Assembly (NCBI GenBank): GCA_041685735.1
Contig: JAWLFE010000037.1
Coordinates: 1-28,437 of the forward strand
Source of the DNA: CSSed11-175R1 sp041685735
GTDB lineage: Bacteria; Actinomycetota; Nitriliruptoria; Nitriliruptorales; Nitriliruptoraceae
DNA: 28,437 nt
Direction of reading: 5' to 3'
The stretch's first letter is position 1. Every line of letters begins with the position of its first letter. Both the position numbers and the translations under genes were made by a program. Shown piece by piece: positions 22,298 through 28,437 of the stretch. The notes under the pieces were generated by a model. The model was not told where the DNA came from and made no database searches. It worked only from the letters and a program-made list of their open reading frames with translations.

Positions 22298-24109
22298 GTG
22301 CGGGACACGATCACGAGGATCATCGAAGAGGTCCATCAGCGGTACGCGGGAACGATGGACGGTGCCCTCGCCGACTACATCCCGGAGCTCACGCTCGCCG
22401 ACCCGACGCACTTCGGGATCGCGCTGGTCACCGCCGACGGATCGCGCTACGTCGCCGGCGACGTCGACGTGCCCTTCACGATCCAGTCGGTCTCCAAGGC
22501 CTTCACCTACGGCATGGCGCTGGACCAGTGGGGGGCGGCCGCGGTCGAGGGACGCGTCGGGGTCGAGCCATCGGGGGAGGCGTTCAACTCGATCAGTCTG
22601 GATCCAGGGACGGGGCGGCCACGGAACCCGATGATCAACGCCGGGGCGCTCGCGGTGACCGGCATGCTGCCGGATAGCGCGGACGAGCCCCGTTTCGAGC
22701 GCATCCTCGCGACCTTCTCCAGGTTCGCCGGCCGTGACCTCGACTGGGACAAGGACGTCTACGCCTCCGAGAGCGCCACCGGGTTCCGCAACCGGGCCAT
22801 CGCGAACCTCCTGCGCAGCTTCGACATCCTCGAGGGTGCGACCGAGCCGGTCGTCGAGGACTACTTCCGCCAGTGTTCGATCCAGGTGACCTGCGCCGAC
22901 CTCGCAACCATGGCGGCCACACTCGCGCACGGGGGTGTCAACCCGGTCACCGGAGATCAGGTACTCCGGCTCGGCAACGTCGAGAAGGTGCTGTCGGTCA
23001 TGGCGACCTGCGGGATGTACGACTACTCCGGCACCTGGGTCTACGAGGTCGGCCTGCCCGCCAAGAGCGGCGTCGGTGGTGGGGTCGTCGGGGTGCTGCC
23101 GGGACAGTTCGGGGTGGCGCTGTTCTCGCCCCTGCTCGATGAGAAGTTCAACACCGTGCGTGGCGTCGCTGGGTTCCGTGATCTGTCGCGCGAGTTCGAC
23201 CTGCATCTGCTGCGCGCACCGTCCATGTCCAAGCACGCCATCCGTCGGCGCTACCGGCTCAGCGACGTCAGCTCCCGGCGCGGACGTCCCGACGAGGACC
23301 TCGAACTGCTCACCGAACTCGGCCGGCAGGTCCTCGTGCTCGAGCTCCAGGGCGACCTGTTCGCCTCGTCGCTCGAGCGGGTGGTCCGGGCACTGGCGAC
23401 CGATGCCGACGACGTCGAGGTGGTGGTGCTCGATCTGCGTCGGGCCGGAGCCACCGACGGCTCGACGGTGGGCCTGCTCCGAGGGTTGGCGGAGAACATC
23501 GGGGCCGACGGCCAACGGCTCGTCGTCACCGACCCGGCGGGGGTCCTGCCGCCCGACACCTTCGTCGACCTGGACGTCGAGTCGGCGCGCACCCTGGACG
23601 ATGCGATGCGTGGCTGTGAGGACGCGCTGCTCGTCGGAGCAGGTCGGTCCCCGCAGGGATCCGTGCGGATCGACCTCGCCGAGTTCGAACTCGTCCGCCA
23701 CCTCGGCGAACACGATCGGGCGCGGCTGCTGCCACGGTTCGTCGAGCGGACCTTCGCCGCCGGCGACATCATCGTGGAGCAGGGGGCGGTCGCCGACGCG
23801 CTCTACCTCCTGGGATCAGGCGTCGCCGAGGTGGAGTTCACCGACCCGCTGGACGCCAACACCGAACGCATCGCGGACCTGTACCCGGGAGTCGTCATCG
23901 GCGAGCTCGCCCTGCTCGGGCAGAATCGGCGGGCAGCGACCGTTCGCGCGACGACCCAGGTGGTGTGCTTCGAACTCACCCGTCCGGAGCTGATGCGCCT
24001 GCGCAGCTCCGATCACCTGCTGTACACGCGGATCATCGAACACCTGCTGGTCAGCACCGCTGAGCGGCTGCGGCGCGCCAACCGCGAGGCATCCCTGCTC
24101 CGGGACTGA
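22298..24109 (+). CDS. glsA: Glutaminase fused to STAS and cyclic-nucleotide-binding domains
   Basis: This 603-residue protein begins with a serine-dependent glutaminase domain (about 1-305), which hydrolyses glutamine to glutamate and ammonia. The catalytic pair Ser64/Lys67 lies in IQSVSKAF, with NPMINAGAL and GVGGGVVGVLPG also conserved. A STAS domain follows (about 338-445; VVVLDLRRAGATDGS), then a cNMP-binding domain (about 475-600) with a phosphate-binding cassette, GELALL and RRAATVRA, retaining the key arginine. The tail ends in basic helices. GTG 22298 is preferred: GGAGG lies seven bases upstream, and the longer open frame adds only non-conserved sequence. The extra domains suggest control of glutaminase by a partner or a cyclic nucleotide. 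No membrane segment is present. Confidence 0.9.
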   Translation: MRDTITRIIEEVHQRYAGTMDGALADYIPELTLADPTHFGIALVTADGSRYVAGDVDVPFTIQSVSKAFTYGMALDQWGAAAVEGRVGVEPSGEAFNSISLDPGTGRPRNPMINAGALAVTGMLPDSADEPRFERILATFSRFAGRDLDWDKDVYASESATGFRNRAIANLLRSFDILEGATEPVVEDYFRQCSIQVTCADLATMAATLAHGGVNPVTGDQVLRLGNVEKVLSVMATCGMYDYSGTWVYEVGLPAKSGVGGGVVGVLPGQFGVALFSPLLDEKFNTVRGVAGFRDLSREFDLHLLRAPSMSKHAIRRRYRLSDVSSRRGRPDEDLELLTELGRQVLVLELQGDLFASSLERVVRALATDADDVEVVVLDLRRAGATDGSTVGLLRGLAENIGADGQRLVVTDPAGVLPPDTFVDLDVESARTLDDAMRGCEDALLVGAGRSPQGSVRIDLAEFELVRHLGEHDRARLLPRFVERTFAAGDIIVEQGAVADALYLLGSGVAEVEFTDPLDANTERIADLYPGVVIGELALLGQNRRAATVRATTQVVCFELTRPELMRLRSSDHLLYTRIIEHLLVSTAERLRRANREASLLRD

Positions 24110-24143
24110 CGTCCTCCGCCGCCCACGGAGCTGCCGGGGAGCG

Positions 24144-24557
24144 TCAGCCCGGTTCGTGGTGTCCCGACCGCTCCTCCTGCTCACGCTCGAGCAGCTGGCG
24201 TTCCTCTGCCCGCTTCCCCGCGGCCTGCCATGGCCAGTGCCCCTCCGTTTCGACCTCGATCGTCCAGCTGAGGAAGGTACGGACCAGGACGAGCAGGCCA
24301 AGGGCACCGATGTTGGCCAGGGTCAACTCGAGCACGACGGTGAAGATGATGTCGGCGGCGATGAGCACTTCCAGTCCGAGCAGGAGCACCCGGCCGAGCC
24401 CGAGTCGGGTCGCGACGAACACGCTCTCCCAGGGGTGGCCCTGCAGGCGGTGGACGCCCGCACGACCCAGCACCCAGGCGACACCGACCGCCAGGATCGC
24501 GACCGCGACCATCTCGATCGCGATCGCAGCCGCCTCGATGATCGTGTGGTAGCTCAC
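24144..24557 (-). CDS. DUF1622 membrane protein
   Basis: This 137-residue protein of unknown function has three predicted membrane helices (about 8-30, 52-76 and 79-95). LGLGRVLLLGLEVLIAADIIFTV and LVLVRTFLSWTIEVETEGHWPW are the hallmark blocks of DUF1622; the second leads into a charged cytoplasmic tail rich in Glu, Arg and Gln. The GTG start has GGGAGGAG seven bases upstream. It is convergent with the glutaminase gene, 34 bases apart, where only a weak 5-bp hairpin is seen. The 236-bp gap on its upstream side holds no gene I can support. Confidence 0.85.
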   Translation of the reverse strand: MSYHTIIEAAAIAIEMVAVAILAVGVAWVLGRAGVHRLQGHPWESVFVATRLGLGRVLLLGLEVLIAADIIFTVVLELTLANIGALGLLVLVRTFLSWTIEVETEGHWPWQAAGKRAEERQLLEREQEERSGHHEPG

Positions 24558-24793
24558 CAGCGCTCCTCCCGCCCCGACGATCTCGATCGCGCCGGTGTCC
24601 GCGATGTCACCCTAGTGAGGCCGAGGGTGGCTACCCCGGGCCGACCGCGACCCCCGGGCCGGCTCGCTGTGGGTCTCGTTGTGCCCGGCGGCAGCCAACG
24701 TCAGCGCCAGCCGTCTGGTCCCACGACCCAGGTCGAGCACCCGCACGCGTGGCGTCCCGGTGGCGACCACCGAAGCCGTGTGGTCCGTTGCGG

Positions 24794-25879
24794 TCAGCCG
24801 GTCGGCGTTCGCGATCTGCGGTCGTGACGCACGAGCGTGGCGGCGATGGTCAACACGGTGATCGGCAGGACGAACCAGAGGATCGCCGCGCCGAGCTGTG
24901 GTGCCAGGTCGTGCTCGGCTGCGTCGAGGATCAGGTAGCCGGTGTAGGCGAGGTAGTAGCTGAGGAACACCGCCGCCTCCCACCGCGCGATCGTGTGGCC
25001 GGTGAAGAACACCGGCAGGGCGGCGATCGCGACCGCGACCATCACCGGGATGTCGAAGCTCAGCGCGCCCTGGCTGACCGGGATGCCGTCCGGAGCGATG
25101 AGTCCGCCGAGCCCGAGGACCGCCAGCAGGTTGAACAGGCAGCTGCCGATCACGTTGCCGACCGCGATGTCGCGCTCGCCCCGGACGGTGGCCAACACCG
25201 AGGTCGCGACCTCCGGCAGCGAGGTTCCGGCCGCGACGATGGTCAGTCCGATGACCAGCTCACTGACCCCGAGCGCGGTCGCGGTCGTGACGGCCGCGTC
25301 CACGAGCCACCGGGCACCCATCACCAGCAGACCCAGCCCGATCAGCACCATGACCACGTTCACGAGCGGCCGGGCCCGTGCGACCGGCACCGCGAGCGAC
25401 CCCGCGTACTCGTCGACCACCGCCGGGGGCTCTCGACGGCTCTGGTGGATCAGCCAGACCGTGTAGGCCACGATCCCCGCGAACAGCACGGTTCCGTCCA
25501 GTCGGCCGATACGTCCATCCAGCGCCAGGAACAGCACGAGGATCGACACCCCGATCAGCAGCGGCACGTCGAACCGGATCAGCTGCTGGGCGACCACCAG
25601 CGGTGCGATCAGCGCAGCCACCCCGAGGATGAACAGCACGTTGAAGATGTTGCTGCCGACCACGTTGCCGAGCGCCACCCCGGCCTGGCCGGCAGCGGCG
25701 GACCCGACCGTGACCGCCATCTCGGGTGCGGAGGTCCCGAACGCGACCACGGTGAGTCCCACCACCAGGGGTGTGATCCCCGCAGCGACCGCCAGCCGCG
25801 ATGCTCCGCGCACCAACAGCTCCGCGCCACCGACCAGCAGCAGGCCACCCAGCACGAACAACACGACCGGGTTCGACAC
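24794..25879 (-). CDS. Calcium/sodium antiporter, CaCA family
   Basis: This 361-residue inner-membrane protein has about ten hydrophobic segments. It has the two inverted alpha-repeats that define Ca2+/cation antiporters: VVAFGTSAPEMAVTVGSA (about 44-61) followed by GNVVGSNIFN (71-80), and IVAAGTSLPEVATSVLAT (about 214-231) followed by GNVIGSCLFN (241-250). The acidic residues of both alpha-repeats, Glu53 and Glu223, are intact. A cytoplasmic loop of moderate length separates the halves. It resembles E. coli YrbG/ChaA-like exchangers; the ions carried cannot be told from sequence. The GTG start has GGAGG five bases upstream. It follows the alcohol dehydrogenase after 30 bases on the same strand, so the two may share a transcript. 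Confidence 0.9.
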   Translation of the reverse strand: MSNPVVLFVLGGLLLVGGAELLVRGASRLAVAAGITPLVVGLTVVAFGTSAPEMAVTVGSAAAGQAGVALGNVVGSNIFNVLFILGVAALIAPLVVAQQLIRFDVPLLIGVSILVLFLALDGRIGRLDGTVLFAGIVAYTVWLIHQSRREPPAVVDEYAGSLAVPVARARPLVNVVMVLIGLGLLVMGARWLVDAAVTTATALGVSELVIGLTIVAAGTSLPEVATSVLATVRGERDIAVGNVIGSCLFNLLAVLGLGGLIAPDGIPVSQGALSFDIPVMVAVAIAALPVFFTGHTIARWEAAVFLSYYLAYTGYLILDAAEHDLAPQLGAAILWFVLPITVLTIAATLVRHDRRSRTPTG

Positions 25880-25909
25880 GTTGCCTCCGGGCCTGCCTGT
25901 CGGTGCACC

Positions 25910-27061
25910 TCAGCCGTGGGGGAGCAGCACCTGGCGGACCGTACCCCCGTCGGCCAGCGCATCCATCGCGACGTTGACATCCTCGAGGGGCAGCGAGGTG
26001 CTGTGCAGCCTCTCGACCGGCAACCGTCCCGCTCGCCACAGTCGGATCAGCCGGGGGAGGTCGCGTTCGGGGACGGACCCGCCGAGGTAGGACCCGAGCA
26101 GCGTCCGCGCTTCGGCCACCAGCTGCGCCGCCGGGATGTGCAGCTCCTGTGACGGGTGTGGCAGGCCGATCGCGACGGTGGTTCCTCCGCGGGCGGTGGC
26201 TGACCAGGCATCGGTGAGGACCGCTGCGGAGCCGACCGCCTCGAACGCGTACTGCACACCTCCGGCCACCAGGTCGCGGATCTGATCGACGGTCCCGCTG
26301 TTCGCCATCGGGTCGACCGCGTGTGTCGCGCCGAGGTCGATCGCCAGCTCGCGCTTGGAGGCGACCGGGTCGACGGCGACGATGGGGGACGCCCCAGCGA
26401 TCGTCGCCCCGAGGATCGCCGCCAGGCCGACGCCGCCGAGCCCGAGCACCGCCACCGAGTCCCCGGGTCGGACCGCCGCGCTCGACAGCACGGCCCCGGC
26501 GCCGGTCAGCAGCGCGCAGCCGAACAGGGCAGCGGTGGCAGCCGGGACGTCGTCGGGCACGACCACGACCGAGCCACGGTCGACCACCGCGTACTCGGCG
26601 AACGCAGAGACGCCGAGGTGGTGGTTGACGGCACGTCCTGCCAGGGGTCCGACGGTGGGCGGCGCGAACCGGCGGCCGCCACGCAGCAGTTCCCCCGCGT
26701 TGTTGGCCGCTGCGGCCCGGGGACACAGCGCCGGGGTCCCGGCCGCACAGGCGGCGCAGGTGCCGCAGCGCGGGACGAAGACCAGCACGACCCGGTCACC
26801 GATGGCGACGTCGGTCACACCCGCGCCGATCTCCAGCACCTCGCCCGCTGCCTCGTGACCGAGCACCATCGGCGTCGGGCGAGGACGGTTGCCGTCGACC
26901 ACGGACAGGTCCGAGTGACAGACCCCGGCGGCGTCCACACGGAGCAGCACCTCGCCCGCACCGGGTCCATCGAGCTCCAGTTCCATGACCTCGATCGGCC
27001 GGCTGTCGGTGTAGGGGCGGGCCCGGTCATCAGCGATCAGGACAGCGGCTCGGGTTCGCAT
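25910..27061 (-). CDS. Zinc-dependent alcohol dehydrogenase (MDR superfamily)
   Basis: This 383-residue cytoplasmic medium-chain dehydrogenase has catalytic zinc ligands Cys48 (GVCHSD), His69/Glu70 (GHEAAG) and Cys182 (GCALLTGAGAV). The structural zinc lobe has Cys99, Cys102, Cys105 and Cys113. The Rossmann fingerprint GLGGVG is at 207-212, followed by VAVDPVASK, where the Asp points to NAD(H). The arrangement is that of class III-like bacterial enzymes; it would oxidise an alcohol to an aldehyde, with unknown substrate. The sequence between residues 115 and 150 (NNAGELLRGGRRF) fits a subgroup common in actinobacteria and often annotated only as Zn-dependent alcohol dehydrogenase. ATG 27061 has GAGGAG six bases upstream. 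It diverges from the thioesterase gene. Confidence 0.9.
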   Translation of the reverse strand: MRTRAAVLIADDRARPYTDSRPIEVMELELDGPGAGEVLLRVDAAGVCHSDLSVVDGNRPRPTPMVLGHEAAGEVLEIGAGVTDVAIGDRVVLVFVPRCGTCAACAAGTPALCPRAAAANNAGELLRGGRRFAPPTVGPLAGRAVNHHLGVSAFAEYAVVDRGSVVVVPDDVPAATAALFGCALLTGAGAVLSSAAVRPGDSVAVLGLGGVGLAAILGATIAGASPIVAVDPVASKRELAIDLGATHAVDPMANSGTVDQIRDLVAGGVQYAFEAVGSAAVLTDAWSATARGGTTVAIGLPHPSQELHIPAAQLVAEARTLLGSYLGGSVPERDLPRLIRLWRAGRLPVERLHSTSLPLEDVNVAMDALADGGTVRQVLLPHG

Positions 27062-27135
27062 CGCGGTCTCCTCTAGCCTCGCCTGCGTGGTCGCGCCCCG
27101 TACGTCTACCAGCGTCGCGGCCCTGAGGAGGAGCC

Positions 27136-27675
27136 GTGACCGCCTCGAGCTCGGCCGATGACGTGGCGGCCCCGTCGGGCGATGCGTCCCACCTCACCGG
27201 CGATCCCGCGAGCCTGCGGCGTGGGCACTTCCCGGTCCTGCGCCCCCAACCGACCCGCTGGCACGACAACGACCACTACGGGCACGTCAACAACGTCGTC
27301 CACTACGCCTACTTCGACACCGCGGTGAACGGCTACCTGATGGAGGCGACGGGCACCGACATCCGTGAGCTCGATGCCATCGGCCTGGTGGTGGAGACCG
27401 GGTGCCGCTTCCTCGCGCCGGTGAGCTTCCCCGACCACCTCGAGGTGGGCCTCGCGGTCGAGCGGCTCGGTAGATCGTCGATCACCTACCGGTTGGCTCT
27501 GTTCCGAGAGAGCGACGTCGCACCAACCGCGGTCGGACGGTTCGTGCACGTCTACGTGGACCGTCACACGCGCAGCAGCATCCCGGTCCCGTCACTGATC
27601 CGGACGGCGGTTGCGTCGCTCACGCTCCCGGTCGACGGCGGTGGAGAGCACCACGGGCAGGAGCCGTCACGGTGA
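27136..27675 (+). CDS. Hotdog-fold acyl-CoA thioesterase (4HBT/FadM-like)
   Basis: This 179-residue cytoplasmic protein has a hotdog thioesterase domain starting near residue 36. RWHDNDHYGHVNNVVHYAYFD (41-61) contains the catalytic aspartate region and the GHVNN motif of the 4-hydroxybenzoyl-CoA thioesterase group. About 30 extra N-terminal residues are low-complexity Ala/Ser/Asp. It would hydrolyse an acyl-CoA thioester; the acyl chain cannot be predicted. The start is GTG with GAGGAGG just upstream; an initiation site nearer residue 30 remains possible. The 3' end overlaps the convergent MFS gene by nine bases. The 74-bp gap to the divergent dehydrogenase must hold both promoters, but no strong pair of hexamers was seen. 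Confidence 0.88.
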   Translation: MTASSSADDVAAPSGDASHLTGDPASLRRGHFPVLRPQPTRWHDNDHYGHVNNVVHYAYFDTAVNGYLMEATGTDIRELDAIGLVVETGCRFLAPVSFPDHLEVGLAVERLGRSSITYRLALFRESDVAPTAVGRFVHVYVDRHTRSSIPVPSLIRTAVASLTLPVDGGGEHHGQEPSR

Positions 27676-28437
27676 CGGTGTGGACGGCTCGGGCTCGCGG
27701 ATCAACGCGAGGAAGGGGATCGCGAACGCACCGATGGTCAGCGCGGCGAGCAGCGCGTTGCGCAGGCCGATCGCATCGCCGACGGCTCCGATCGCCAGCG
27801 TGGCGACGATCGCCCCCGCGGCGCGGACGAAGTACGTCAGCCCGACCGCAGCGCTGCGGTTGTCGGGAAGGATGCGCTGCATCAGGGCCAGTTCGACCGA
27901 GGATGCGCTGAGCCACAGGAACCCCGCGATCACCAGGAGCCCGAGTCCGACAGGGGTCGGTCCGAGCAGCACGGCCCCGAACAGCGATGGGAGGGCGGCG
28001 ATCAGCCCGATCAGCATCACTCGGGTACTGCCGTGCCGGTCGGACAGGATGCCGCCCGCGAAGGTGCCGGCAACGGCCCCCACCTCGTACAGGGCGAGCG
28101 CGAGTCCCGCGACCCATAGCGGGTAGCCCTCGCGCGTCGCGTAGGTCGGGTAGTAGATGACGATCGCGATGTTCGCGAAGAACCGCAGGGCGATGGCGCC
28201 CGACAGCAACAGCAGCCGCTGTCGTCCTGCACGGAGGGCCTCGACGATCTTGGCAGGTGCCTTCCCGCTGATCTGGAGGGCATCGGTCCCTCGGAAGCGC
28301 TGCCAGAGAACCAGCGAGGCGATCACGCCGGGGATCACCGCGATCGGGCTCAGGGCGAGCCCACCGACGCCGATGACGCCGGCGATGAACAACGGTCCGA
28401 CGACCCGACCGATCTCGCCCCCGGTCATGAAGTAGGA
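27667..28437 (-). CDS. MFS transporter, C-terminal part
   Basis: Only the last 256 codons are present; the frame runs off the window end without a start (SYF precedes the Met at 28428). Seven or so membrane helices are visible. TGGEIGRVVGPLFIAG near the window end and ALYEVGAVAGTFAGGILSDR (with the typical G-x-x-x-D-R loop) identify a major facilitator permease. The GGEIG...GP arrangement resembles fosmidomycin-resistance-like (Fsr) members, but the substrate is not predictable. The central loop, ISGKAPAKIVEALRAGR, links the two six-helix halves. It ends in a short polar tail, EPEPSTPSP. Its stop lies inside the last nine bases of the convergent thioesterase gene. Confidence 0.82.
   Translation of the reverse strand, partial: SYFMTGGEIGRVVGPLFIAGVIGVGGLALSPIAVIPGVIASLVLWQRFRGTDALQISGKAPAKIVEALRAGRQRLLLLSGAIALRFFANIAIVIYYPTYATREGYPLWVAGLALALYEVGAVAGTFAGGILSDRHGSTRVMLIGLIAALPSLFGAVLLGPTPVGLGLLVIAGFLWLSASSVELALMQRILPDNRSAAVGLTYFVRAAGAIVATLAIGAVGDAIGLRNALLAALTIGAFAIPFLALIREPEPSTPSP

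Noticed and set aside
21953..23713. 586-codon minus-strand open frame opposite the glutaminase
   Set aside because: It overlaps the conserved glutaminase and STAS domains and has no recognisable domain. It joins the crotonase region only in a different frame.
24558..24793. Possible small gene or remnant between the DUF1622 and antiporter genes
   Set aside because: A minus-strand frame reading VLDLGRGTRRLALTL has no supported start and most of it overlaps the antiporter gene. Two CCCGGG-containing repeats form only a weak 6-bp stem.
24749..26152. 467-codon plus-strand open frame opposite the antiporter and dehydrogenase
   Set aside because: It is extremely rich in Asp, Arg, His and Gln and mirrors two membrane/enzyme genes; antisense shadow.
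1..28437. CRISPR arrays, insertion sequences, integrases, toxin-antitoxin or phage-defence genes
   Set aside because: No regularly spaced repeats, transposase or recombinase motifs, or defence-family domains were found on either strand.

Overview
The window is chromosomal DNA from a high-GC bacterium, almost certainly an actinobacterium. Third codon positions are strongly G/C-rich, GTG and TTG starts are common, the one tRNA does not encode its CCA, and several families are typical of the phylum (DUF4032, DUF2510, DUF2752). Both sugar-binding lipoproteins carry a long Asp/Glu-rich linker, which would fit a salt- or alkali-adapted lineage such as Nitriliruptoria. That placement is inference only.

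Layout. Positions 1-3613 (+) hold the end of an ABC ATPase followed by an AglE/AglF/AglG-like alpha-glucoside importer, closed by a perfect 14-bp hairpin. Positions 3688-8824 hold housekeeping and accessory genes: a DUF4032 kinase-like protein, a convergent alpha/beta hydrolase, a DUF2510-CD225 membrane protein, a DUF2752 membrane protein and methionyl-tRNA synthetase. Positions 8834-20876 are the core of the window, a galactoside uptake and catabolism locus. On the minus strand the order is galE, DeoR-type regulator, GH36 alpha-galactosidase, GH42 beta-galactosidase, galT, binding lipoprotein, MalF-like permease and MalG-like permease. galK diverges from galE. After this come a tRNA-Arg(CCU) with a partly duplicated 3' end, a crotonase gene broken by one in-frame TGA, a glutaminase-STAS-cNMP fusion, a DUF1622 protein, a CaCA-type antiporter, a zinc alcohol dehydrogenase, a hotdog thioesterase and a truncated MFS transporter.

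How the genes work together. The second ABC system would import alpha- and beta-galactosides. The two signal-less glycosidases would release galactose inside the cell, and GalK, GalT and GalE would carry it through the Leloir pathway to glucose-1-phosphate. galE, the regulator, GH36 and GH42 are tightly packed (2-bp gap, then two ATGA overlaps). galT and the transporter form a second unit with its own promoter and palindromes. No ATPase and no mutarotase is encoded in the locus, so the ATPase is probably shared, perhaps the one ending at position 97.

Most notable points: both galactoside permeases are enlarged (about 220 extra N-terminal membrane residues in one, about 125 inserted residues with an internal repeat in the other); both ABC operons have a stem-loop between the binding-protein and first permease genes; galT and metG have -10 hexamers six bases before ATG, suggesting leaderless mRNAs; the crotonase TGA sits where relatives have Trp; and the glutaminase carries regulatory domains.
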